Below, piece after piece: positions 30,515 through 37,346 of a stretch of 37,346 nucleotides of DNA (its first letter is position 1; the number at the start of each line of letters is the position of its first letter). A program made the translations under genes and the position numbers. Below the pieces are notes generated by a model that was given only the letters and a program-made list of their open reading frames with translations, had not been told where the DNA came from and made no database searches. Source of the DNA: Alphaproteobacteria bacterium (GTDB lineage: Bacteria; Pseudomonadota; Alphaproteobacteria; Bin65); NCBI GenBank assembly GCA_021776685.1, contig JAJFFJ010000010.1:1-37346 (forward strand). Direction: 5' to 3'.

Positions 30515-31861
30515 CTATACAGAAGCCCGCGCCCGCTTTGCCGCCACGCCGGCGGCCAGGCGCACCTTGCGGGGGGCGGCGAGCCAGATAAAGGTGATGG
30601 AGACCGCGCAGGCGCCCAGCGCAACATACCAGGCGAGGTCATAGCTGCCGGTCCGGTCATAGATCGCGCCGGTCACGAACGGGCCGGCGGCGGCGCCGAT
30701 GCTGATGATACCGCTGAAGACGCCGTAGATCTGACCATAGCGGGGGCCATGAAAAATCTCTGCCAGAATTGAGGGAAAGGTCGTGGCCGCGCCGTAGCCG
30801 AGCAGACCCTGGAAAGCAACCATGGCCCAGAGCAGCACGGGGGAGGTCGACAGGTTCATCGTGAGGAGCAGCACGTAGCATACCGCAAAGCCCGAGAGAG
30901 CGATGGTCCAGCCCCATTCCCGGCCGATCCGGTCACCGAGTGCGCCGATGCCGATCTGCCCGCCCACGCCCATCAGTCCGACCATGCCCAGCGCATAGGC
31001 GGCGACAATCTCGGTATAGCCGACTTCCGCCAGATATTTGGTTTGGTGCACCTGCACCGCGTACCAGATGTACATGCCGAAGAAGAGGCCGATTGACACG
31101 AACCAGAAGCGCCACGTGCCCATGGCGGTCCAGATCGAGAAATTGCGCGCCACCCACTCCGGGTCGACCACATTGTCGATGACCGCGGCCGCAGGCCCCT
31201 TGCGGCCGTCGCCGTCCGGCTTGAGCCCAATGTCTTCCGGGCGGCCACGCTGAAACAGGAGATTGAGCGGCAGCACCGCGGCAAGCAGCAGGACCGCCAT
31301 GGCCCAACAGGCTTCGCGCCAGCCATCGGATTTGATGATCTCCTGCAGCCAGGGAAACATCACGATCGCGCCGATGCCAACGCCGGAGAAGGCGATGCCC
31401 ATGGTCAGCCCGCGCCGGCGAACGAACCAGTAGGGCAGGAGATAGGCGTGTGTGGTGAACGCCAAAATGATGGACCCGCCGACGACGGCGCAGCCCAGGC
31501 TGAGAAAGATCAGCAGTTGGGTGTCGGCATAGGTGGTCAGCACCAGTCCGGTGCTGACGATGAGGGTGCCTGCCGCCATGACGATGCCCGGGCCATACCG
31601 GTTCATCGCCACACCGAGGAACGGTGCGATCACCATGGAGGTGGCGAAACCGGCAGAGAATATGCCGGCGGTAATTCCCCGGTCCCAGCCAAATTCTTCA
31701 AGAATCGGTGGATACAGCAGCGAAAAAGACGTCCGCACACTCACACCAACGCCCATGGTGATGAAGGCGATCGCCACCACCACCCAGCCATAATAGAAAG
31801 GCAGCCGCGCGAGAATATGCGCCGGCCGCTGCGGGCTTTCAGGCGCGGGCGCATCGGTCAT
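30515..31861 (-). CDS. MFS transporter, copy 2 of a tandem pair
   Basis: A 448-residue, 12-helix major facilitator. Key segments are FYYGWVVVAIAFITMGVGVSVRTSFSLLYPPILEEFGWDRG, RRGLTMGIAFSGVGIGAIVMFPWLQEII and GLMGVGGQIGIGALGDRIGREWGW. It is strongly similar to the adjacent transporter at 31877-33247 along its whole length, so the two arose by duplication. The ATG at 31861 is preferred over an in-frame TTG at 31870; neither has a good ribosome binding site, fitting translational coupling to the gene 15 bases upstream. It probably imports an organic acid or aromatic acid for the dioxygenase cluster. Confidence 0.9.
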   Translation of the reverse strand: MTDAPAPESPQRPAHILARLPFYYGWVVVAIAFITMGVGVSVRTSFSLLYPPILEEFGWDRGITAGIFSAGFATSMVIAPFLGVAMNRYGPGIVMAAGTLIVSTGLVLTTYADTQLLIFLSLGCAVVGGSIILAFTTHAYLLPYWFVRRRGLTMGIAFSGVGIGAIVMFPWLQEIIKSDGWREACWAMAVLLLAAVLPLNLLFQRGRPEDIGLKPDGDGRKGPAAAVIDNVVDPEWVARNFSIWTAMGTWRFWFVSIGLFFGMYIWYAVQVHQTKYLAEVGYTEIVAAYALGMVGLMGVGGQIGIGALGDRIGREWGWTIALSGFAVCYVLLLTMNLSTSPVLLWAMVAFQGLLGYGAATTFPSILAEIFHGPRYGQIYGVFSGIISIGAAAGPFVTGAIYDRTGSYDLAWYVALGACAVSITFIWLAAPRKVRLAAGVAAKRARASV

Positions 31862-31876
31862 GGGCGGCAATCTAGG

Positions 31877-33247
31877 CTAGTTTGCGGGGCCCGTCATGGT
31901 CCGTCTCCTAGCTTTGCCCGACACCAGGCGCACCTTGCCCGGGCCGGCCATCCAGACGCCGAGGATGGAAATGAAGCAGGCACCCAGCGCGACGCCCCAC
32001 GAAAGATCATAACTGCCCGTCCAGTCATAAAACTTGCCGCTGATCCACGGCCCGAAAGCGGACCCTGCGCCGGAAATCACGGCACAGGCGCCATAGATCT
32101 GGCTGAACCGCGGGCCGTGAAAGAGTTCCGCCACGAGCGATGGATAGATCGCCCCCATGCCATAGCCAAGCGCGCCCTGCACCACGACCATGCTCCAGAG
32201 CAGCCCCGGCGACGGCGCGCCCTTCATGGCCAGCAGCAGTGCGTAGGAGATAGCGAAGCCGACCAGCGCAAGGGTCCAGGCCATTTCCCGGCCGATGCGG
32301 TCGCTGAGCGCGCCAATGCCGATCTGTCCGCCCACGCCCATCAGACCGACCATGCCAAGCGCGTAGGCCGCGGCCTGATCCGAAAAGCCGATCTCGCCCA
32401 GATATTTGGTCTGGTGGACCAGCACCGTGTACCAGGCATGCATGGCGAAGAAATAGCAGGCGGCCAGCCACCAGAAGCGCTTCGTGCCAGCGGCGCTGCG
32501 CAGGGACCAATCGCGGCCGGCCCAGTCGGGATCGACCACATTGTCGACCACGGCATGCACTTTTCGGCCGGGCCGCCCATCACCGTCCGGCTTGAGGCCC
32601 AGGTCTTCCGGCCGCCGCCGTTGCAGCAGCAGGTTCAAGGGCAGCACCACACAGATGCACAGTAACGCCATGGCCCAACAGGCCTCGCGCCAGCCATCCG
32701 CATCAATGATCGACTGCACCCAGGGCAAAATCAGGATTGCGCCTACTCCCACGCCGGAAAAGGCCAGGCCGATGGCGAGCCCACGCTGGCGCTCAAACCA
32801 GAAAGGCAGCAGGTAGGAGTGGCCCACATAGGCGAGCGACACCGCGCCGCCGACAACGCCCACACCCAGCGCCAGGAAAAGCAGGGTTGGACTGTCGGCA
32901 TAGGTGGTCAGGATCAGGCCGGTACTGACCAGAACCGCGCCGGCGCTGAACAGGCTACCCGGCCCCCAGCGGTTGATCCATGCGCCGAAAAACGGCGTCA
33001 TCAGCATGGACGCCAGAAAACCGATCGAAAAAATGCCCGCAGTCAGGCCCCGGTCCCAGCCGAATTCCGCGAGAATAGGCGGGTAGAGCAGAGAGAAAGA
33101 CGTGCGGATCGTGACCCCGATGGCCATGGTGGTGAAAGCCACCATCACCACCACCCAGCCGTAATAGATCGGCAGACGCCCCAGCAGGCTTTGCGGGCGT
33201 ACCGGGATCGAATTGGGGGCCGGCGCGTCGGGGCGGGCGTCGTTCAT
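31877..33247 (-). CDS. MFS transporter, copy 1 of a tandem pair
   Basis: A 456-residue, 12-helix major facilitator. It has IYYGWVVVMVAFTTMAIGVTIRTSFSLLYPPILAEFGWDRG, ERQRGLAIGLAFSGVGVGAILILPWVQSI and GLMGVGGQIGIGALSDRIGREMAW, matching its downstream neighbour. It also has the same cytoplasmic loop (RRRPEDLGLKPDGDGR) and FHGPRFSQIYG near the end. An in-frame GTG at 33256 is an alternative start. It is the first gene of the minus-strand run that ends with the methyltransferase. The strong rpmJ terminator just upstream separates it from rpmJ, so its own promoter must lie in 33248-33297. Confidence 0.9.
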   Translation of the reverse strand: MNDARPDAPAPNSIPVRPQSLLGRLPIYYGWVVVMVAFTTMAIGVTIRTSFSLLYPPILAEFGWDRGLTAGIFSIGFLASMLMTPFFGAWINRWGPGSLFSAGAVLVSTGLILTTYADSPTLLFLALGVGVVGGAVSLAYVGHSYLLPFWFERQRGLAIGLAFSGVGVGAILILPWVQSIIDADGWREACWAMALLCICVVLPLNLLLQRRRPEDLGLKPDGDGRPGRKVHAVVDNVVDPDWAGRDWSLRSAAGTKRFWWLAACYFFAMHAWYTVLVHQTKYLGEIGFSDQAAAYALGMVGLMGVGGQIGIGALSDRIGREMAWTLALVGFAISYALLLAMKGAPSPGLLWSMVVVQGALGYGMGAIYPSLVAELFHGPRFSQIYGACAVISGAGSAFGPWISGKFYDWTGSYDLSWGVALGACFISILGVWMAGPGKVRLVSGKARRRTMTGPAN

Positions 33248-33297
33248 CGCCGCCACTCTAGGTCAATTGCATTTTTCATACAGCGCCGCCGGGCAAT

Positions 33298-33327
33298 AAA
33301 AAAGCCCGTCCTGCCGGAACGGGCTTT
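33298..33327 (-). terminator. Intrinsic terminator of rpmJ
   Basis: On the minus strand AAAGCCCGT and ACGGGCTTT pair around a 9-base loop, and the downstream arm runs into TTTTTT. It lies 23 bases past the rpmJ stop. The matching A/T flanks also allow it to work in the opposite direction. Confidence 0.9.
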
Positions 33328-33349
33328 AAAAACGCTATAGAACAGGGGG

Positions 33350-33475
33350 TTATCCCTGGCGGGCCTTGAATTTCGGGTTGCGCTTGTTGATCACGTAGAT
33401 GCGGCCGCGGCGGCGCACCACGCGGCTGTTCTTGTCGCGATTTTTGATCGACTTGATAGAACTGACAACTTTCAT
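33350..33475 (-). CDS. rpmJ: 50S ribosomal protein bL36 (zinc-free type)
   Basis: A 41-residue, very basic ribosomal protein: [20 protein letters not shown] at the start and [12 protein letters not shown] at the end. The four zinc ligands (three Cys and one His) of the classic bL36 are absent, as is normal for the alphaproteobacterial YkgO-like form. It binds 23S rRNA in the large subunit. The ATG at 33475 is set by homology; the frame extends upstream without meaning. It is monocistronic, with a good promoter and a strong terminator. Confidence 0.96.
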   Translation of the reverse strand: MKVVSSIKSIKNRDKNSRVVRRRGRIYVINKRNPKFKARQG

Positions 33476-33562
33476 GGCCTGCAATCCCGTTTGGGGCTTC
33501 TTCGATCGGCGGCGCGCCGGCGCAATTCCGCGCGTCGCGCTGCGATGCAAAACGAAGCGGGG

Positions 33563-33591
33563 AACCTAGGCAGCAGCCGGGACCTTGTCAA
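33563..33591 (-). promoter_or_regulatory. Promoter of rpmJ
   Basis: On the minus strand TTGACA (33586-33591) is separated by exactly 17 bases from TAGGTT (33563-33568). A perfect -35 with a weaker -10 is common for alphaproteobacterial housekeeping promoters. Transcription would start near 33556, giving a leader of about 80 bases. Nothing else is recognised in 33592-33721. Confidence 0.6.
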
Positions 33592-33721
33592 CCGGCTCGG
33601 CGGCTTCAGGGGCGGTGAAATTGGCCGCAGGCTGCGGGAAATCGAACATCACCGCGGCATCGCGAACCGCGGTGCCAGGCACTTGCGGACAGGGTAGTCC
33701 GATGCCCTTAGACTTGGGCGC

Positions 33722-34492
33722 ATGTTCCCGCTGCCCTTCCGTCCGACCATCCTCGCTGTACTGCTGCTGAGCGGCTGCGCCGGAATTGCCCCCACCCCGA
33801 AGGTTCCCCTGGTTCCTGTCGCTGGTTTTCCCGGCATCTTCGTGGAAGCCGGTTACGAAGCCCGGGGCCGTCAGATTGCCCGGCTCTGGCGCCGGGCAAA
33901 GACGCGGGTTGCCAAGCAGCTCGGGCAATCTTTCAACCGACCGGTGCGCTTGCGGATCTGTGGCAGCCAGAGCTGTATGACCGCGCTCGCACGCAATCCC
34001 GGCCGCAACGCAGAGTCCTCCCGCGACGGATTGTTGCTGGGGCCCGGTGCGTTCCAGAATGGTCTGGGTTTGGAAAAGCTGCTCAGTCACGAACTGGTGC
34101 ATGCCCTGTTCCGCCAGTTTCTGGGCCGGCGCTATGGGCGGGTGCCAGCCTGGTTCCACGAAGGCGTGGCGGTCATGGTTTCCGGAAACGGCGCAGAGGG
34201 GGTTTCCGCCGCACAGGCGACCGCTGCTCTCAGGCGCGGCAATCACTTCACCTTTTACTGCCGGCGGGATCGTCTGGGGTTTACCCGCGGCTTTCGACCG
34301 GGCGGGCAGATCTACTACCGCCAGGCGGCCCTGTTTGTGATGCACCTGAAGGGACAGCCTGCGCGCTTCCGCCGGCTGATTGCCCGTGTCCTGGAAAGCG
34401 CAGACCTGTGCGATGCCTATCGCCAGACCGATGGCGGCTCCCTTCGCGACCTTTGGCACCGTTACCTGAGGACAACCCGCCGCGCGCAATAG
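33722..34492 (+). CDS. Lipoprotein with zinc-metallopeptidase motif (peptidase MA-like)
   Basis: A 256-residue protein with a lipoprotein signal (ILAVLLLSGC, lipid-bearing Cys19). It has a gluzincin-type active site: H123-E124-L-V-H127 in LLSHELVHALF, with the third zinc ligand probably Glu147 in PAWFHEGVAVMVSG. This HExxH plus WxxEG pattern is that of the peptidase MA-like / DUF4157-type putative peptidases. It should act on the periplasmic side of the membrane; the substrate is unknown. No clear ribosome binding site precedes the ATG. It is followed by a second lipoprotein gene on the same strand. Confidence 0.8.
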   Translation: MFPLPFRPTILAVLLLSGCAGIAPTPKVPLVPVAGFPGIFVEAGYEARGRQIARLWRRAKTRVAKQLGQSFNRPVRLRICGSQSCMTALARNPGRNAESSRDGLLLGPGAFQNGLGLEKLLSHELVHALFRQFLGRRYGRVPAWFHEGVAVMVSGNGAEGVSAAQATAALRRGNHFTFYCRRDRLGFTRGFRPGGQIYYRQAALFVMHLKGQPARFRRLIARVLESADLCDAYRQTDGGSLRDLWHRYLRTTRRAQ

Positions 34493-34580
34493 CATGACAC
34501 GGGGACGTGACGCGGACCTGCCGGATGCCTACCGTGGCGCCATTCGCGGATTATGATCGAGTTTTGAGGGAGAAGAATGA

Positions 34581-36029
34581 ATGCGGGCATTTCTGACCCT
34601 GGTTGCCGGCGCGCTAGTGCTGTCGGCATGTGGCGCGCCCTTCGTGGCCAACATGCCGGCGAAGGGACCGCCGCCCAAGGCCTATACCTATCAAGGACTG
34701 GCAGCGACCACCGACCCCCGCAATACCGAGGCGACCCTGATCCTGGTTGCATTCTCTGGCGGCGGCACCCGCGCGGCGGCGCTTGCCTTTGGCGTGCTTG
34801 AGGTTCTGCACAATACGCATATCCGGCCGGTGGACGGCGCCGCGCGGACCCTCCTCACAGAGGTCGATGCGATCTCGTCCAATTCCGGCGGCAGTTTCGC
34901 GGCTGCCTTTTACGGCATTCACCGCAAGAAGATGTTCATTCCCGGCACAGACGGCGTGACGCCCTTCGAGACCCGGATGCTGAAGCGCGACCTCCAGGGG
35001 GCACTCAGTCGCAATCTCCTGACCCGGATCATCCGCGTCAGTACACGGACCTACAATCGCAGCGACATTGCGGCGGAGACCTATGACACGCTCATCTTCG
35101 GCGGCGCGCGGTATCGGGACATGCAGCGCCAGGGGCGGCCCTTTATCGTCATCAACGCCCACGACACCACCAAATATTCGCGCTTCGTCTTTACCCAGCC
35201 CCAATTCGACCTGCTGTGCAGCGACCTGGCGCCTTACCCGCTGGCGCGGGCGGTGACAGCCTCGAGTGCGGTGCACGGGGTCTTTGCACCGATCAAGCTG
35301 CGCAACTATGGCGGCAAGGGGTGTGTGGGCGAGCCCGCATGGGTGGGCCAAATGCTCGACCGTTCCGGGCCCCCGTCAAAACTGCTCACCAGCCGCCGCC
35401 AGATCTATCGGCTGGCGACAACCGCCCGCTGGTACCGTCAGCAGGCGCGCAATGCCAAAGCAGGTCCGTACTATGTGCATCTGGCTGACGGCGGTGCGAT
35501 GGACAATACCGGCATCGATGCGTTGCTGTTCGGCCTCCAGCATCCGGAGGCGGGCTGGGGTTTGCCCCAGGCCCTGCGGCGGGGTCGAATTCGCCGGGTG
35601 GTGATGATCGTGGTCAACGCGACGCCGCGGCAAAGCTTTGACACGGACCTGCGTCCAGGGGGCCCACAATTGCCCCGAATGCTGCTGTCAGCGGTCCATT
35701 CCAGTATCCGCGCCAAGACGGAGGCATCCATCCGCGAGGCGCAGCGGGCCATGGCCCAGCTTCGCAAGCAGCATGGCCACAGAGGCGTGCGCTTTTACGG
35801 CCCGATGATGGTGGAGTTTGACCGCATCGCCGACACGCGCCGGCGGACCTGTTTCAACAACATCAAGACAGCGCTGACCTTGCCGGGCGTGCAGGTGGAC
35901 GCGCTGCGGGCGGAGGGCCGGCGACAGCTTCTCGCCAATCCGGCGTTCCGCCGCCTGGTACACGACCTCCGCGGGAAGACGGCGCCACTGCCGCCGGTCA
36001 AAGGGGCCGCGGCCTTCTGTAAAAGCTAA
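34581..36029 (+). CDS. Patatin-like phospholipase lipoprotein
   Basis: A 482-residue patatin-domain protein with a lipoprotein signal (GALVLSAC, Cys17). The oxyanion loop is SGGGTRAAAL (59-68). The nucleophile region is AISSNSGGSF with Ser102, where the first Gly of G-x-S-x-G is replaced by Ser. The catalytic Asp is Asp303 in LADGGAMDNTG. These make a Ser-Asp dyad for phospholipid or lipid ester hydrolysis in the envelope. GGGAGAAG precedes the start. The N-terminal domain is normal in length; the C-terminal part (after 330) is long and helical. It converges on the DUF1330 array. Confidence 0.88.
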   Translation: MRAFLTLVAGALVLSACGAPFVANMPAKGPPPKAYTYQGLAATTDPRNTEATLILVAFSGGGTRAAALAFGVLEVLHNTHIRPVDGAARTLLTEVDAISSNSGGSFAAAFYGIHRKKMFIPGTDGVTPFETRMLKRDLQGALSRNLLTRIIRVSTRTYNRSDIAAETYDTLIFGGARYRDMQRQGRPFIVINAHDTTKYSRFVFTQPQFDLLCSDLAPYPLARAVTASSAVHGVFAPIKLRNYGGKGCVGEPAWVGQMLDRSGPPSKLLTSRRQIYRLATTARWYRQQARNAKAGPYYVHLADGGAMDNTGIDALLFGLQHPEAGWGLPQALRRGRIRRVVMIVVNATPRQSFDTDLRPGGPQLPRMLLSAVHSSIRAKTEASIREAQRAMAQLRKQHGHRGVRFYGPMMVEFDRIADTRRRTCFNNIKTALTLPGVQVDALRAEGRRQLLANPAFRRLVHDLRGKTAPLPPVKGAAAFCKS

Positions 36030-36038
36030 CAGGTTCTC

Positions 36039-36326
36039 CTAAACGCCCTCGACCATGGTGACGGTCATCTCGCAGGCGCCGTCGCGGAGCGCCTTGACCG
36101 GCGCATAGTCAGGGTCGTCCCAGAATGCGCGGGCGGCGGCAGTGTCCGGAAACTCGAGCACCACGACGCGGCGGGTTTCCTCCGGCCCCTCCCAGGTTTC
36201 GCTTGGAGCGCCGCGCACGGCATAGCGGCCGCCATGCTTCTCGATCAGAGCGGGCACCGCTTCCTGGTAGGCGCGGAACTTCTCAAGGTCGATCATCTCG
36301 ATATGGACAAGCAGATATGTGCTCAT
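36039..36326 (-). CDS. DUF1330 domain protein (array copy 3)
   Basis: A 95-residue protein of the DUF1330 family: TYLLVHIEMIDLEKFRAYQEAVPALIEKHGGRYAVRG, EGPEETRRVVVLEFPDTAAARAFWDDPDY and final MTVTMVEGV. It is the most divergent of the three tandem copies. It lies 27 bases after the stop of the middle copy and probably shares its transcript. Its stop is only 9 bases from the convergent patatin-like gene. Confidence 0.9.
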   Translation of the reverse strand: MSTYLLVHIEMIDLEKFRAYQEAVPALIEKHGGRYAVRGAPSETWEGPEETRRVVVLEFPDTAAARAFWDDPDYAPVKALRDGACEMTVTMVEGV

Positions 36327-36353
36327 AGACTCACCATCCGGCCACCATCCGAC

Positions 36354-36641
36354 TCACGCGCCTTCGACGACGATGGCGTTGAAGTCCGCCGCGCCGATGC
36401 GTTTCTGATAGGCCGCCTGGTATTCCGGCGAGTTGTAGAATTCCCGAGCGCGGTCGGCAGAATCAAAGCGAACAACAACCACCCGCCGGTCTTCTTCCGG
36501 ACCTTCCATGGTGGTGACCGCGCCACCGCGGGTCAGGAATTCGCCGCCATATTTCCGGATCGCCTCCATCACCAGCTCCTGATACTGGCTGTATTTTTCC
36601 GGATCGGACACATCGACCCGCGCGATGAACAGACCGCTCAT
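36354..36641 (-). CDS. DUF1330 domain protein (array copy 2)
   Basis: A 95-residue protein: FIARVDVSDPEKYSQYQELVMEAIRKYGGEFLTRGG, MEGPEEDRRVVVVRFDSADRAREFYNSPEYQAAY and final FNAIVVEGA. It resembles both the upstream copy (VEGA end) and the copy at 30106 (FLTRGG, NSPEYQAA). Only 2 bases separate it from the stop of the upstream copy, so translation is coupled. Confidence 0.92.
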   Translation of the reverse strand: MSGLFIARVDVSDPEKYSQYQELVMEAIRKYGGEFLTRGGAVTTMEGPEEDRRVVVVRFDSADRAREFYNSPEYQAAYQKRIGAADFNAIVVEGA

Positions 36642-36643
36642 GA

Positions 36644-36931
36644 CTAGGCGCCCTCGACGATAACAGCGTCGAACTCTGCGGCGCCAACGCGCTGGGCTTT
36701 GGCGTGGCCATATTCCGGAGAATTCCAGAATTCCTTTGCCTTTTCGACAGACTCGAACCGGACCACGACGATGCGCCGGGTTTCCTCCGCGCCCTCTGCC
36801 GTATAGACATCGCCGCCACGGACAACGAACTCGCCGCCGTGATGAGCGATCGCACCTGGTGTGAGCGCAGTGTAGTTTTTGTATTTTTCAGGGTCGGTGA
36901 CATTGACGTAGGCGATCAGAATTCCGGCCAT
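36644..36931 (-). CDS. DUF1330 domain protein (array copy 1)
   Basis: A 95-residue protein: MAGILIAYVNVTDPEKYKNYTALTPGAIAHHGG, EGAEETRRIVVVRFESVEKAKEFWNSPEYG and final FDAVIVEGA. The ATG at 36931 follows GGGAGGAA; the frame continues 30 codons upstream but without conservation. It is the first gene of the three-gene array and diverges from the anion transporter gene at 37078. Confidence 0.93.
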   Translation of the reverse strand: MAGILIAYVNVTDPEKYKNYTALTPGAIAHHGGEFVVRGGDVYTAEGAEETRRIVVVRFESVEKAKEFWNSPEYGHAKAQRVGAAEFDAVIVEGA

Positions 36932-37077
36932 GGGGTTCCTCCCGATATGGATATGAACTGGTTGATTTTGGCTGACGCAGGCCCAAACAGGCGTCACATG
37001 TGCGGTGGCCATGCACGCCATGCGCCAGCCACGGTTGTCTCGACCCCAGCCTAACGGTATTTGCGGCTAAGAAAAGC

Positions 37078-37346
37078 ATGACATCTTCAGCCCCCCCATC
37101 TGGCGCCCCATCTGGAGCTGCGCTCGGCCCCTCCTCTGGCCCATCCCCTGGCCCCTTGGCTACAGGGCCGGCCCGTTGGCGCCCTTCGGTCCTTATCGCC
37201 TTTGCCACAACCCTGGCCGGCGCAGTGCTCCTTGTGTTTCCCGACCTTGCAGGCGGCAGCAACGAATTTGGCCGCGCCACCGGGGCGGTGGTGATCGCCG
37301 TTGGCCTGTGGGCGACCGCCGCGGTCCCGCCCTACTACACCAGCCT
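37078..37346 (+). CDS. DASS/SLC13-type anion transporter (partial, cut by window end)
   Basis: My translation gives 89 codons. A Ser/Pro/Gly/Ala-rich leader (about 30 residues, repeating S-G-x-P/A) is followed by a first membrane helix (VLIAFATTLAGAVLLVFP). Then comes GAVVIAVGLWATAAVPPYYTSL, which matches the start of sodium/dicarboxylate-sulfate symporters (W-x-T-x-x-x-P). The rest lies outside the window. It may start at a later codon, since the leader is unusual and no clear ribosome binding site is seen. Confidence 0.65.
   Translation, partial: MTSSAPPSGAPSGAALGPSSGPSPGPLATGPARWRPSVLIAFATTLAGAVLLVFPDLAGGSNEFGRATGAVVIAVGLWATAAVPPYYTS

Noticed and set aside
1-37346. CRISPR arrays, insertion sequences, tRNA or rRNA genes
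   Set aside because: I looked for regularly spaced repeats, transposase motifs with terminal inverted repeats, and cloverleaf-like or rRNA sequence and saw none I can support.

Overview
The window looks like a high-GC alphaproteobacterial chromosome, probably related to Rhodospirillales. No rRNA or tRNA is present to fix this, so the placement is an inference. It rests on the zinc-free 41-residue bL36 protein (33350-33475), the trxB / lsrB-type LysR gene pair, an ELM1-family protein, TAXI-type TRAP transport, Tat-exported MsrP and sulfatase, and many oxidative catabolic genes.

Layout. 1-982: a TetR regulator (cut by the window edge) diverges from an NmrA-like NAD(P)-binding oxidoreductase, with three perfect 15-bp palindromes between them. 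1015-5805 (minus): an Lrp/AsnC regulator, a divergent PanB-like enzyme, a TAXI solute-binding protein and a fused TRAP permease, probably one organic-acid uptake and processing unit. 6008-9687 (plus): an ELM1-family protein, a 2OG-Fe(II) oxygenase and a 636-residue protein I do not recognise. 9832-11746: thioredoxin reductase overlapped by an LsrB/VtlR-type LysR regulator. 11747-12264 has no protein gene but holds a strong candidate small RNA (AbcR-like anti-Shine-Dalgarno loops and a strong terminator), a perfect CRP-type site and a bidirectional terminator. 12265-13248: msrP.

13351-24294: glycolate oxidase genes are split. glcE-glcF, with a TPR protein and an MFS transporter in one overlapping minus-strand run, are separated from glcD by about 5 kb of plus-strand genes: acyl-CoA dehydrogenase, ADP-forming acyl-CoA synthetase, SCP2-like protein, alpha/beta hydrolase and a DUF3574 lipoprotein. 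24370-25624: an island of lower GC with a four-helix membrane protein, next to an isolated phage terminase small subunit.

25719-33247 (all minus): a catabolic cluster with a SAM methyltransferase, a Tat sulfatase with an unusual active-site motif, Rieske dioxygenase beta and alpha subunits, a DUF1330 protein and two tandem paralogous MFS transporters. A reasonable inference is uptake and oxidation of an aromatic, perhaps sulfated, compound; no ferredoxin, reductase or ring-cleavage gene is present. 33350-36029: rpmJ with its own promoter and terminator, then two divergent lipoproteins (metallopeptidase-like and patatin-like). 36039-36931: three tandem DUF1330 genes. The window ends inside a gene that looks like a DASS/SLC13 anion transporter.

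The best candidates for something undescribed are the RNA-rich interval after the lsrB-type gene, the PanB homologue that appears to have lost its metal ligands beside a TAXI-TRAP transporter, and the ELM1 / oxygenase / unknown-protein cluster.
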